64,000 nucleotides of DNA from Eurosta solidaginis (taxonomy: Eukaryota; Arthropoda; Insecta; Diptera; Tephritidae). Location of the stretch: assembly GCF_040869045.1 (NCBI RefSeq), contig NW_027136978.1:1-64000 (forward strand), read 5' to 3'. Positions 37,701 to 50,700 of this stretch are shown here, one piece after another (position 1 is the first letter of the stretch; every line of letters begins with the position of its first letter). The translations under genes and the position numbers were made by a program. The notes under the pieces were generated by a model, which was not told where the DNA came from, did not search any database, and saw only the letters and a program-made list of their open reading frames with translations.

Positions 37701-40700
37701 AGTAGATAACTCATCAGTTGTTTGCATCAGAGCGAAAATTTTTGAGATAGTTATTAAAACTATTTAAAGGTTGTCAAACGATGTTTCTCGTTGTATATCC
37801 TTTAATTCTAGAGTTAAATTGATAAATAACGTGTACGAATTTGTTTAACGCATTTGTTTTGGTTACTCGACGTCTCCGTTCTCGTGTAGCCTACATATTG
37901 CGTTTTTTTTTTAATTTGCTTACCGGGCTAAAGGTTAGCATGCTTAAAATACGTAAGTCGTTTTGTTCAACAAATTTGAGTAGATAACTCAGCAGTTGTT
38001 TGCATCAGAGCGACAATTTTTGAGATAGTTATTAAAACTGTTTAAAGGTTGTAAAACGTTGTTTCTCGTTGTATATCCTTTAATTCTAGAGTTAAATTGA
38101 TAAATAACGTTTACGAATTTGTTTAACGCATTTGTTTTGGTTACTCGACGTCTCCGTTCTCGTGTAGCCTACATATTGCATTTTTTTTTTTAATTTGCTT
38201 ACCGAGCTAAAGGTTAGCATACTTAAAATACGTAAGTCGTTTTGTTCAACAAATTTAAATAGATAACTCATCAGTTGTTTGCATCAGAGCGACAATTTTT
38301 GAGATAGTTATTAAAACTGTTTAAAGGTTGTCAAACGTTGTTTCTCGTTGTATATCCTTTAATTCTAGAGTTAAATTGATAAATAACCTGTACGAATTTG
38401 TTTAACGCATTTGTTTTGGCTACTCGACGTCTCCGTTATCGTGTAGCCTACATATTGCGTTTTTTTTTTTTAATTTGCTTACCGGGCTAAAGGTTAGCAT
38501 GCTTAAAATACGTAAGTCGTTACGTTCAGCAAATTTAAATAGATAACTCATCAGTTGTTTGCATCAGAGCGACAATTTTTGAGATAGTTATTAAAACTGT
38601 TTAAAGGTTGTAAAACGTTGTTTCTCGTTGTATATCCTATAACTCTAGAGTTAAATTGATAAATAACGTGTACGAATTTGTTTAACGCATTTCTTTTGGT
38701 TACTCGACGTCTCCGTTCTCGGGTAGCCTACATATTGCTTTTTTTTTTTTAATTTGCTTACCGAGCTAAAGGTTAGCATGCTTAAAATACGTAAGTCGTT
38801 TTGTTCAACAAATTTGAGTAGATAACTCAGCAGTTGTTTGCATCAGAGCGACAATTTTTGAGATAGTTATTAAAACTGTTTAAAGGTTGTAAAACGTTGT
38901 TTCTCGTTGTATATCCTTTAATTCTAGAGTTAAATTGATAAATAACGTGTACGAATTTGTTTAACGCATTTCTTTTGGTTACTCGACGTCTCCGTTCTCG
39001 TGTAGCCTACATATTGCTTTTTTTTTTAATTTGCTTACCGAGCTAAAGGTTAGCATGCTTAAAATACGTAAGTCGTTTTGTTCAACAAATTTAAGTAGAT
39101 AACTCATCAGTTGTTTGCATCAGAGCGACAATTTTTGAGATAGTTATTAAAACTGTTTAAAGGTTGTCAAACGTTGTTTCTCGTTGTATATCCTTTAACT
39201 CTAGAGTTAAATTGATAAATAACGTTTACGAATTTGTTTAACGCATTTCTTTTGGTTACTCGACGTCTCCGTTCTCGTGTAGCCTACATATTGCGTTTTT
39301 TTTTTAATTTGCTTACCGGGCTAAAGGTTAGCATGCTTAAAATACGTAAGTCGTTTTGTTCAACAAATTTAAGTAGATAACTCATCAGTTGTTTGCATCA
39401 GAGCGACAATTTTTGAGATAGTTATTAAAACTGTTTAAAGGTTGTCAAATGTTGTTTCTCGTTGTATATCCTTTAATTCTAGAGCTAAATTGATAAATAA
39501 CGTTTACGAATTTGTTTAACGCATTTGTTTTGGTTACTCGACGTCTCCGTTCTCGTGTAGCCTACATATTGCGTTTTTTTTTTAATTTGCTTACCGGGCT
39601 AAAGGTTAGCATGCTTAAAATACGTAAGTCGTTTTGTTCAACAAATTTAAGTAGATAACTCATCAGTTGTTTGCATCAGAGCGACAATTTTTGAGATAGT
39701 TATTAAAACTGTTTAAAGGTTGTCAAACGTTGTTTCTCGTTGTATATCCTTTAATTCTAGAGTTATATTGATAAATAACGTGTACGAATTTGTTTAACGC
39801 ATTTGTTTTGGTTACTCGACGTCTCCGTTCTCGTGTAGCCTACATATTGTTTTTTTTTTAATTTGCTTACCGAGCTAAAGGTTAGCATGCTTAAAATACG
39901 TAAGTCGTTTTGTTCAACAAATTTAAGTAGATAACTCATCAGTTGTTTGCATCAGAGCGACAATTTTTGAGATAGTTATTAAAACTGTTTAAAGGTTGTC
40001 AAACGTTGTTTCTCGTTGTATATCCTTTAATTCTAGAGTTAAATTGATAAATAACGTTTACGAATTTGTTTAACGCATTTGTTTTGGTTACTCGACGCCT
40101 CCGTTCTCGTGTAGCCTACATATTGCGTTTTTTTTTAATTTGCTTACCGGGATAAAGGTTAGCATGCTTAAAATACGTAAGTCGTTTTGTTCAACAAATT
40201 TAAGTAGATAACTCATCAGTTGTTTGCATCAGAGCGACAATTTTTGAGATAGTTATTAAAACTGTTTAAAGGTTGTAAAACGTTGTTTCTCGTTGTATAT
40301 CCTTTAATTCTAGAGTTAAATTTATAAATAACGTGTACGAATTTGTTTAACGCATTTGTTTTGGTTACTCGACGCCTCCGTTCTCGTGTAGCCTACATAT
40401 TGCTTTTTTTTTTTAATTTGCTTACCGAGCTAAAGGTTAGCATGCTTAAAATACGTAAGTAGTTTTGTTCAACAAATTTAAGTAGATAACTCATTAGTTG
40501 TTTGCATCAGAGCGACAGTTTTTGAGATAGTTATTAAAACTGTTTAAAGGTTGTCAAACGTTGTTTCTCGTTGTATATCCTTTAATTCTAGAGTTAAATT
40601 GATAAATAACGTTTACGAATTTGTTTAACGCATTTGTTTTGGTTACTCGACGCCTCCGTTCTCGTGTAGCCTACATATTGCTTTTTTTTTAATTTGCTTA

Positions 40701-43700
40701 CCGAGCTAAAGGTTAGCATGCTTAAAATACGTAAGTAGTTTTTTTCAACAAATTTAAGTAGATAACTCATCAGTTGTTTGCATCAGAGCGACAATTTTTG
40801 AGATAGTTATTAAAACTGTTTAAAGGTTGTAAAACTTTGTTTCTCGTTGTATATCCTTTAATTCTAGAGTTAGATTGATAAATAACGTGTACGAATTTGT
40901 TTAACGCATTTGTTTTGGTTACTCGACGTCTCCGTTCTCGTGTAGCCTACATATTGCGTTTTTTTTTTAATTTGCTTACCGGGCTAAAGGTTAGCATGCT
41001 TAAAATACGTAAGTCGTTTTGTTCAACAAATTTAAGTAGATAACTCATCAGTTGTTTGCATCAGAGCGAAAATTTTTGAGATAGTTATTAAAACTATTTA
41101 AAGGTTGTCAAACGATGTTTCTCGTTGTATATCCTTTAATTCTAGAGTTAAATTGATAAATAACGTGTACGAATTTGTTTAACGCATTTGTTTTGGTTAC
41201 TCGACGTCTCCGTTCTCGTGTAGCCTACATATTGCGTTTTTTTTTTAATTTGCTTACCGGGCTAAAGGTTAGCATGCTTAAAATACGTAAGTCGTTTTGT
41301 TCAACAAATTTGAGTAGATAACTCAGCAGTTGTTTGCATCAGAGCGACAATTTTTGAGATAGTTATTAAAACTGTTTAAAGGTTGTAAAACGTTGTTTCT
41401 CGTTGTATATCCTTTAATTCTAGAGTTAAATTGATAAATAACGTTTACGAATTTGTTTAACGCATTTGTTTTGGTTACTCGACGTCTCCGTTCTCGTGTA
41501 GCCTACATATTGCATTTTTTTTTTTAATTTGCTTACCGAGCTAAAGGTTAGCATACTTAAAATACGTAAGTCGTTTTGTTCAACAAATTTAAATAGATAA
41601 CTCATCAGTTGTTTGCATCAGAGCGACAATTTTTGAGATAGTTATTAAAACTGTTTAAAGGTTGTCAAACGTTGTTTCTCGTTGTATATCCTTTAATTCT
41701 AGAGTTAAATTGATAAATAACCTGTACGAATTTGTTTAACGCATTTGTTTTGGCTACTCGACGTCTCCGTTATCGTGTAGCCTACATATTGCGTTTTTTT
41801 TTTTAATTTGCTTACCGGGCTAAAGGTTAGCATGCTTAAAATACGTAAGTCGTTTCGTTCAACAAATTTGAGTAGATAACTCATCAGTTGTTTGCATCAG
41901 AGCGACAATTTTTGAGATAGTTATTAAAACTGTTTAAAGGTTGTAAAACGTTGTTTCTCGTTGTATATCCTTTAATTCTAGAGTTAAATTGATAAATAAC
42001 GTGTACGAATTTGTTTAACGCATTTCTTTTGGTTACTCGACGTCTCCGTTCTCGTGTAGCCTACATATTGCTTTTTTTTTAATTTGCTTACCGAGCTAAA
42101 GGTTAGCATGCTTAAAATACGTAAGTCGTTTTGTTCAACAAATTTTAGTAGATAACTCATCAGTTGTTTGCATCAGAGCGACAATTTTTGAGATAGTTAT
42201 TAAAACTGTTTAAAGGTTGTAAAACGTTGTTTCTCGTTGTATATCCTTTAATTCTAGAGTTAAATTGATAAATAACGTGTACGAATTTGTTTAACGCATT
42301 TCTTTTGGTTACTCGACGTCTCCGTTCTCGGGTAGCCTACATATTGCTTTTTTTTTTTTAATTTGCTTACCGAGCTAAAGGTTAGCATGCTTAAAATACG
42401 TAAGTCGTTTTGTTCAACAAATTTGAGTAGATAACTCAGCAGTTGTTTGCATCAGAGCGACAATTTTTGAGATAGTTATTAAAACTGTTTAAAGGTTGTC
42501 AAACGTTGTTTCTCGTTGTATATCCTTTAATTCTAGAGTTATATTGATAAATAACGTGTACGAATTTGTTTAACGCATTTGTTTTGGTTACTCGACGTCT
42601 CCGTTCTCGTGTAGCCTACATATTGCGTTTTTTTTTAATTTGCTTACCGGGCTAAAGGTTAGCATGCTTAAAATACGTAAGTCGTTTCGTTCAACAAATT
42701 TGAGTAGATAACTCATCAGTTGTTTGCATCAGAGCGACAATTTTTGAGATAGTTATTAAAACTGTTTAAAGGTTGTAAAACGTTGTTTCTCGTTGTATAT
42801 CCTTTAATTCTAGAGTTAAATTGATAAATAACGTGTACGAATTTGTTTAACGCATTTCTTTTGGTTACTCGACGTCTCCGTTCTCGTGTAGCCTACATAT
42901 TGCTTTTTTTTTTTAATTTGCTTACCGAGCTAAAGGTTAGCATGCTTAAAATACGTAAGTCGTTTTGTTCAACAAATTTAAGTAGATAACTCATCAGTTG
43001 TTTGCATCAGAGCGACAATTTTTGAGATAGTTATTAAAACTGTTTAAAGGTTGTCAAACGTTGTTTCTCGTTGTATATCCTTTAACTCTAGAGTTAAATT
43101 GATAAATAACGTTTACGAATTTGTTTAACGCATTTCTTTTGGTTACTCGACGTCTCCGTTCTCGTGTAGCCTACATATTGCGTTTTTTTTTTAATTTGCT
43201 TACCGGGCTAAAGGTTAGCATGCTTAAAATACGTAAGTCGTTTTGTTCAACAAATTTAAGTAGATAACTCATCAGTTGTTTGCATCAGAGCGACAATTTT
43301 TGAGATAGTTATTAAAACTGTTTAAAGGTTGTCAAATGTTGTTTCTCGTTGTATATCCTTTAATTCTAGAGCTAAATTGATAAATAACGTGTACGAATTT
43401 GTTTAACGCATTTGTTTTGGTTACTCGACGCCTCCGTTCTCGTGTAGCCTACATATTGCTTTTTTTTTTTTAATTTGCTTACCGAGCTAAAGGTTAGCAT
43501 GCTTAAAATACGTAAGTAGTTTTGTTCAACAAATTTAAGTAGATAACTCATTAGTTGTTTGCATCAGAGCGACAGTTTTTGAGATAGTTATTAAAACTGT
43601 TTAAAGGTTGTCAAACGTTGTTTCTCGTTGTATATCCTTTAATTCTAGAGTTAAATTGATAAATAACGTTTACGAATTTGTTTAACGCATTTGTTTTGGT

Positions 43701-44439
43701 TACTCGACGCCTCCGTTCTCGTGTAGCCTACATATTGCTTTTTTTTTTAATTTGCTTACCGAGCTAAAGGTTAGCATGCTTAAAATACGTAAGTAGTTTT
43801 TTTCAACAAATTTAAGTAGATAACTCATCAGTTGTTTGCATCAGAGCGACAATTTTTGAGATAGTTATTAAAACTGTTTAAAGGTTGTAAAACTTTGTTT
43901 CTCGTTGTATATCCTTAAATTCTAGAGTTAGATTGATAAATAACGTGTACGAATTTGTTTAACGCATTTGTTTTGGTTACTCGACGTCTCCGTTCTCGTG
44001 TAGCCTACATATTGCGTTTTTTTTTAATTTGCTTACCGGGCTAAAGGTTAGCATGCTTAAAATACGTAAGTCGTTTTGTTCAACAAATTTAAGTAGATAA
44101 CTCATCAGTTCTTTGCATCAGAGCGACAATTTTTGAGATAGTTATTAAAACTATTTAAAGGTTGTCAAACGATGTTTCTCGTTGTATATCCTTTAATTCT
44201 AGAGTTAAATTGATAAATAACGTGTACGAATTTGTTTAACGCATTTGTTTTGGTTACTCGACGTCTCCGTTCTCGTGTAGCCTACATATTGCGTTTTTTT
44301 TTTAATTTGCTTACCGGGCTAAAGGTTAGCATGCTTAAAATACGTAAGTCGTTTTGTTCAACAAATTTGAGTAGATAACTCAGCAGTTGTTTGCATCAGA
44401 GCGACAATTTTTGAGATAGTTATTAAAACTGTTTAAAGG

Positions 44440-45840
44440 TTGTAAAACGTTGTTTCTCGTTGTATATCCTTTAATTCTAGAGTTAAATTGATAAATAACG
44501 TTTACGAATTTGTTTAACGCATTTGTTTTGGTTACTCGACGTCTCCGTTCTCGTGTAGCCTACATATTGCGTTTTTTTTTTTTTTAATTTGCTTACCGAG
44601 CTAAAGGTTAGCATGCTTAAAATACGTAAGTCGTTTTGTTCAACAAATTTAAATAGATAACTCATCAGTTGTTTGCATCAGAGCGACAATTTTTCAGATA
44701 GTTATTAAAACTGTTTAAAGGTTGTAAAACGTTGTTTCTCGTTGTATATCCTTTAATTCTAGAGTTAAATTGATAAATAACCTGTACGAATTTGTCTAAC
44801 GCATTTGTTTTGGCTACTCGACGTCTCCGTTATCGTGTAGCCTACATATTGCGTTTTTTTTTTAATTTGCTTACCGGGCTAAAGGTTAGCATGCTTAAAA
44901 TACGTAAGTCGTTTCGTTCAACAAATTTGAGTAGATAACTCATCAGTTGTTTGCATCAGAGCGACAATTTTTGAGATAGTTATTAAAACTGTTTAAAGGT
45001 TGTAAAACGTTGTTTCTCGTTGTATATCCTTTAATTCTAGAGTTAAATTGATAAATAACGTGTACGAATTTGTTTAACGCATTTCTTTTGGTTACTCGAC
45101 GTCTCCGTTCTCGTGTAGCCTACATATTGCTTTTTTTTAATTTGCTTACCGAGCTAAAGGTTAGCATGCTTAAAATACGTAAGTCGTTTTGTTCAACAAA
45201 TTTAAGTAGATAACTCATCAGTTGTTTGCATCAGAGCGACAATTTTTGAGATAGTTATTAAAACTGTTTAAAGGTTGTCAAACGTCGTTTCTCGTTGTAT
45301 TTCCTTTAATTCTAGAGTTAAATTGATAAATAACGTTTACGAATTTGTTTAACGCATTTGTTTTGGTTACTCGACGCCTCCGTTCTCGTGTAGCCTACAT
45401 ATTGCGTTTTTTTTTTTTAATTTGCTTACCGGGATAAAGGTTAGCATGCTTAAAATACGTAAGTCGTTTTGTTCAACAAATTTAAGTAGATAACTCATCG
45501 GTTGCTTGCATCAGAGCGACAATTTTTGAGATAGTTATTAAAACTGTTTAAAGGTTGTAAAACGTTGTTTCTCGTTGTATATCCTTTAATTCTAGAGTTA
45601 AATTGATAAATAACGTGTACGAATTTGTTTAACGCATTTGTTTTGGTTACTCGACGCCTCCGTTCTCGTGTAGCCTACATATTGCGTTTTTTTTTTTAAT
45701 TTGCTTACCGGGATAAAGGTTAGCATGCTTAAAATACGTAAGTCGTTTTGTTCAACAAATTTAAGTAGATAACTCATCAGTTGTTTGCATCAGAGCGACA
45801 ATTTTTGAGATAGTTATTAAAACTGTTTAAAGGTTGTAAA
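44440..45840 (+). repeat. 1,394-bp (5-monomer) tandem duplication, copy 1
   Basis: Five monomers duplicated immediately to the right. Shared private states are a T-tract of about 14-15 (near 44572), 'ttttcagatag', 'gttatcg' at 44829, 'aaacgtcgtttctcg' near 45282, and 'atcggttgcttgc' near 45498. The edges are approximate, placed where the variants stop matching. Confidence 0.85.
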
Positions 45841-47240
45841 ACGTTGTTTCTCGTTGTATATCCTTTAATTCTAGAGTTAAATTGATAAATAACGTTTACG
45901 AATTTGTTTAACGCATTTGTTTTGGTTACTCGACGTCTCCGTTCTCGTGTAGCCTACATATTGCGTTTTTTTTTTTTTTAATTTGCTTACCGAGCTAAAG
46001 GTTAGCATGCTTAAAATACGTAAGTCGTTTTGTTCAACAAATTTAAATAGATAACTCATCAGTTGTTTGCATCAGAGCGACAATTTTTCAGATAGTTACT
46101 AAAACTGTTTAAAGGTTGTAAAACGTTGTTTCTCGTTGTATATCCTTTAATTCTAGAGTTAAATTGATAAATAACCTGTACGAATTTGTTTAACGCATTT
46201 GTTTTGGCTACTCGACGTCTCCGTTATCGTGTAGCCTACATATTGCGTTTTTTTTTTTAATTTGCTTACCGGGCTAAAGGTTAGCATGCTTAAAATACGT
46301 AAGTCGTTTCGTTCAACAAATTTGAGTAGATAACTCATCAGTTGTTTGCATCAGAGCGACAATTTTTGAGATAGTTATTAAAACTGTTTAAAGGTTGTAA
46401 AACGTTGTTTCTCGTTGTATATCCTTTAATTCTAGAGTTAAATTGATAAATAACGTGTACGAATTTGTTTAACGCATTTCTTTTGGTTACTCGACGTCTC
46501 CGTTCTCGTGTAGCCTACATATTGCTTTTTTTTTTAATTTGCTTACCGAGCTAAAGGTTAGCATGCTTAAAATACGTAAGTCGTTTTGTTCAACAAATTT
46601 AAGTAGATAACTCATCAGTTGTTTGCATCAGAGCGACAATTTTTGAGATAGTTATTAAAACTGTTTAAAGGTTGTCAAACGTCGTTTCTCGTTGTATATC
46701 CTTTAATTCTAGAGTTAAATTGATAAATAACGTTTACGAATTTGTTTAACGCATTTGTTTTGGTTACTCGACGCCTCCGTTCTCGTGTAGCCTACATATT
46801 GCGTTTTTTTTTTTAATTTGCTTACCGGGATAAAGGTTAGCATGCTTAAAATACGTAAGTCGTTTTGTTCAACAAATTTAAGTAGATAACTCATCGGTTG
46901 CTTGCATCAGAGCGACAATTTTTGAGATAGTTATTAAAACTGTTTAAAGGTTGTAAAACGTTGTTTCTCGTTGTATATCCTTTAATTCTAGAGTTAAATT
47001 GATAAATAACGTGTACGAATTTGTTTAACGCATTTGTTTTGGTTACTCGACGCCTCCGTTCTCGTGTAGCCTACATATTGCGTTTTTTTTTTTAATTTGC
47101 TTACCGGGATAAAGGTTAGCATGCTTAAAATACGTAAGTCGTTTTGTTCAACAAATTTAAGTAGATAACTCATCAGTTGTTTGCATCAGAGCGACAATTT
47201 TTGAGATAGTTATTAAAACTGTTTAAAGGTTGTAAAACGT
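45841..47240 (+). repeat. 1,394-bp (5-monomer) tandem duplication, copy 2
   Basis: Second copy of the five-monomer unit, with the long T-tract near 45964, 'ttttcagatag' near 46086, 'gttatcg' at 46223, 'aaacgtcgtttctcg' near 46676, and 'atcggttgcttgc' near 46892. Two of these states reappear near 48857 and 49070, a partial third relative beyond the MITE. Confidence 0.85.
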
Positions 47241-47497
47241 TGTTTCTCGATGTATATCCTTTAATTCTAGAGTTAAATTGATAAATAACGTGTACGAATT
47301 TGTTTAACGCATTTCTTTTGGTTACTCGACGTCTCCGTTCTCGTGTAGCCTACATATTGCTTTTTTTTTTAATTTGCTTACCGAGCTAAAGGTTAGCATG
47401 CTTAAAATACGTAAGTCGTTTTGTTCAACAAATTTAAGTAGATAACTCATCAGTTGTTTGCATCAGAGCGACAATTTTTGAGATAGTTATTAAAACT

Positions 47498-47505
47498 GTT
47501 TAAAG
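47498..47505. other. Target-site duplication, left copy
   Basis: 'gtttaaag' directly before the palindromic element. An uninterrupted monomer has this string once, in 'actgtttaaaggttg', so it was duplicated on insertion. An 8-bp duplication is the hallmark of hAT transposases. Confidence 0.9.
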
Positions 47506-47725
47506 CAGGCATGCTTAACGAACGAAACGATATCATTTCGTTACGATAATCAACGTTAATAAACGAAACGAAGTCATTTCGTTTCGTTTATTAACGTTAA
47601 GAACGCCAAATTAACGTTAATTTGACGATCTTAACGTTAATAAACGAAACGAAGTGACTTCGTTTCGTTTATTAACGTTGATTATCGTAACGAAATGATA
47701 TCGTTTCGTTCGTTAAGCATGCCTG
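47506..47725. mobile_element. hAT-like MITE, 220-bp near-perfect palindrome
   Basis: The only non-satellite, non-SINE sequence in the window. Seen: termini 'caggcatgcttaacg' and its reverse complement, arms of about 110 bp matching with roughly three mismatches, and a central perfect palindrome 'caaattaacgttaatttg' centred between 47615 and 47616. Each arm contains its own hairpin: 21-bp stems at 47552-47572 and 47578-47598, mirrored at 47633-47679. The 8-bp duplication 'gtttaaag' flanks it. Known: hAT elements make 8-bp target duplications and often start with CAG. It has no coding capacity, so it would need a transposase supplied elsewhere. It is present once and lies in an otherwise normal monomer, which suggests insertion after the surrounding blocks had been amplified. 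The family was not identified by a search. Confidence 0.87.
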
Positions 47726-47733
47726 GTTTAAAG
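47726..47733. other. Target-site duplication, right copy
   Basis: Second 'gtttaaag', after which the monomer resumes with 'gttgtaaaacg'. Removing the element and one copy of these 8 bp restores an ordinary monomer exactly. Confidence 0.9.
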
Positions 47734-50700
47734 GTTGTAAAACGTTGTTTCTCGTTGTATATCCTTTAATTCTAAAGTTAAATTGATAAATAACGTGTAC
47801 GAATTTGTTTAACGCATTTCTTTTGGTTACTCGAAGTCTCCGTTCTCGTGTAGCCTACATATTGCTTTTTTTTTTTAATTTGCTTACCGAGCTAAAGGTT
47901 AGCATGCTTAAAATACGTAAGTCGTTTTGTTCAACAAATTTTAGTAGATAACTCATCAGTTGTTTGCATCAGAGCGACAATTTTTGAGATAGTTATTAAA
48001 ACTGTTTAAAGGTTGTCAAACGTTGTTTCTCGTTGTATATCCTTTAATTCTAGAGTTAAATTGATAAATAACGTTTACGAATTTGTTTAACGCATTTGTT
48101 TTGGTTACTCGACGCCTCCGTTCTCGTGTAGCCTACATATTGCGTTTTTTTTTTTTAATTTGCTTACCGGGCTAAAGGTTAGCATGCTTAAAATACGTAA
48201 GTCGTTTTGTTCAACAAATTTAAGTAGATAACTCAGCAGTTGTTTGCATCAGAGCGACAATTTTTGAGATAGTTATTAAAACTGTTTAAAGGTTGTAAAA
48301 CGTTGTTTCTCGTTGTATATCCTTTAATTCTAGAGTTAAATTCATAAATAACGTGTACGAATTTGTTTAACGCATTTCTTTTGGTTACTCGACGTCTCCG
48401 TTCTCGTGTAGCCTACATATTGCGTTTTTTTTTTAATTTGCTTACCGGGCTAAAGGTTAGCATGCTTAAAATACGTAAGTCGTTTTGTTTAACAAATTTA
48501 AGTAGATAACTCATCAGTTGTTTGCATCAGAGCGACAACTTGTGAGATAGTTATTAAAACTGTTTAAAGGTTGTCAAACGTTGTTTCTCGTTGTATATCC
48601 TTTAATTCTAGAGTTATATTGATAAATAACGTGTACGAATTTGTTTAACGCATTTGTTTTGGTTACTCGACGTCTCCGTTCTCGTGTAGCCTACATATTG
48701 CGTTTTTTTTTTAATTTGCTTACCGAGCTAAAGGTTAGCATGCTTAAAATACGTAAGTCGTTTTGTTCAACAAATTTAAGTAGATAACTCATCAGTTGTT
48801 TGCATCAGAGCGACAATTTTTGAGATAGTTATTAAAACTGTTTAAAGGTTGTCAAACGTCGTTTCTCGTTGTATATCCTTTAATTCTAGAGTTAAATTGA
48901 TAAATAACGTGTACGAATTTGTTTAACGCATTTGTTTTGGTTACTCGACGCCTCCGTTCTCGTGTAGCCTACATATTGCGTTTTTTTTTTTAATTTGCTT
49001 ACCGGGATAAAGGTTAGCATGCTTAAAATACGTAAGTCGTTTTGTTCAACAAATTTAAGTAGATAACTCATCGGTTGCTTGCATCAGAGCGACAATTTTT
49101 GAGATAGTTATTAAAACTGTTTAAAGGTTGTCAAACGTTGTTTCTCGTTGTATATCCTTTAATTCTAGAGTTAAATTGATAAATAACGTGTACGAATTTG
49201 TTTAACGCATTTGTTTTGGTTACTCGACGTCTCCGTTCTCGTGTAGCCTACATATTGCGTTTTTTTTTTTAATTTGCTTACCGGGCTAAAGGTTAGCATG
49301 CTTAAAATACGTAAGTCGTTTTGTTCAACAAATTTAAGTAGATAACTCATCAGTTGTTTGCATCAGAGCGACAATTTTTGAGATAGTTATTAAAACTGTT
49401 TAAAGGTTGTAAAACGTTGTTTCTCGTTGTATATCCTTTAATTCTAGAGTTATATTGATAAATAACGTGTACGAATTTGTTTAACGCATTTGTTTTGGTT
49501 ACTCGACGTCTCCGTTCTCGGGTAGCCTACATATTGCGTTTTTTTTTTAATTTGCTTACCGGGCTAAAGGTTAGCATGCTTAAAATACGTAAGTCGTTTT
49601 GTTCAACAAATTTAAGTAGATAACTCATCAGTTGTTTGCATCAGAGCGACAATTTTTGAGATAGTTATTAAAACTGTTTAAAGGTTGTCAAACGTTGTTT
49701 CTCGTTGTATATGCTTTAATTCTAGAGTTAAATTGATAAATAACGTGTACGAATTTGTTTAACGCATTTGTTTTGGTTACTCGAAGTCTCCGTTCTCGTG
49801 TAGCCTACATATTGCGTTTTTTTTTTAATTTGCTTACCGGGCTAAAGGTTAGCATGCTTAAAATACGTAAGTCGTTTTGTTCAACAAATTTAAGTAGATA
49901 ACTCATCAGTTGTTTGCATCAGAGCGACAATTTTTGAGATAGTTATTAAAACTGTTTAAAGGTTGTCAAACGTTGTTTCTCGTTGTATATCCTTTAATTC
50001 TAGAGTTAAATTGATAAATAACGTTTATGAATTTGTTTAACGCATTTGTTTTGGTTACTCGACGTCTCCGTTCTCGTGTAGCCTACATATTGCATTTTTT
50101 TTTTAATTTGCTTACCGGGCTAAAGGTTAGCATGCTTAAAATACGTAAGTCGTTTTGTTCAACAAATTTAAGTAGATAACTCATCAGTTGTTTGCATCAG
50201 AGCGACAATTTTTGAGATAGTTATTAAAACTGTTTAAAGGTTGTCAAACGTTGTTTCTCGTTGTATATCCTTTAATTCTAGAGTTAAATTGATAAATAAC
50301 GTGTACGAATTTGTTTAACGCATTTGTTTTGGTTACTCGACGTCTCCGTTCTCGTGTAGCCTACATATTGCGTTTTTTTTTTAATTTGCTTACCGGGCTA
50401 AAGGTTAGCATGCTTAAAATACGTAAGTCGTTTTGTTCAACAAATTTAAGTAGATAACTCCTCAGTTGTTTGCATCAGAGCGCCAATTTTTGAGATAGTT
50501 ATTAAAACTGTTTAAAGGTTGTCAAACGTTGTTTCTCGTTGTATATCCTTTAATTCTAAAGTTAAATTGATAAATAACGTTTACGAATTTGTTTAACGCA
50601 TTTGTTTTGGTTACTCGACGTCTCCGTTCTCGTGTAGCCTACATATTGCTTTTTTTTTAATTTGCTTACCGGGATAAAGGTTAGCATGCTTAAAATACGT

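Larger units (their letters stand above)
22701..47497 (+). repeat. Subfamily 2 array with 11- to 14-monomer higher-order repeat
   Basis: A recurring monomer pair marks the unit: one with 'gcatactt' and 'tttaaatagataac', followed by one segment with 'aacctgtacg', 'ttggctactcg' and 'ccgttatcgtg'. The 'gttatcg' anchor falls at 24841, 27888, 30942, 34548, 38435, 41769, 44829 and 46223. Successive spacings are 3047, 3054, 3606, 3887, 3334, 3060 and 1394 bp, that is 11, 11, 13, 14, 12, 11 and 5 monomers. An independent marker, 'ctttaactctagag', lies near 25867, 29201, 32248, 35866, 39196 and 43083, with similar multiples. Other monomers keep their order around these anchors, so the unit length varies by whole monomers gained or lost. 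A monomer near 25538 has an internal deletion ('atttttgcttaaaac'). Confidence 0.9.

Noticed and set aside
47506..47725. Bidirectional terminator or replication origin in the palindrome
   Set aside because: The 8-bp target-site duplication and CAG termini are explained fully by a transposon insertion, and no other origin or terminator signals are present.
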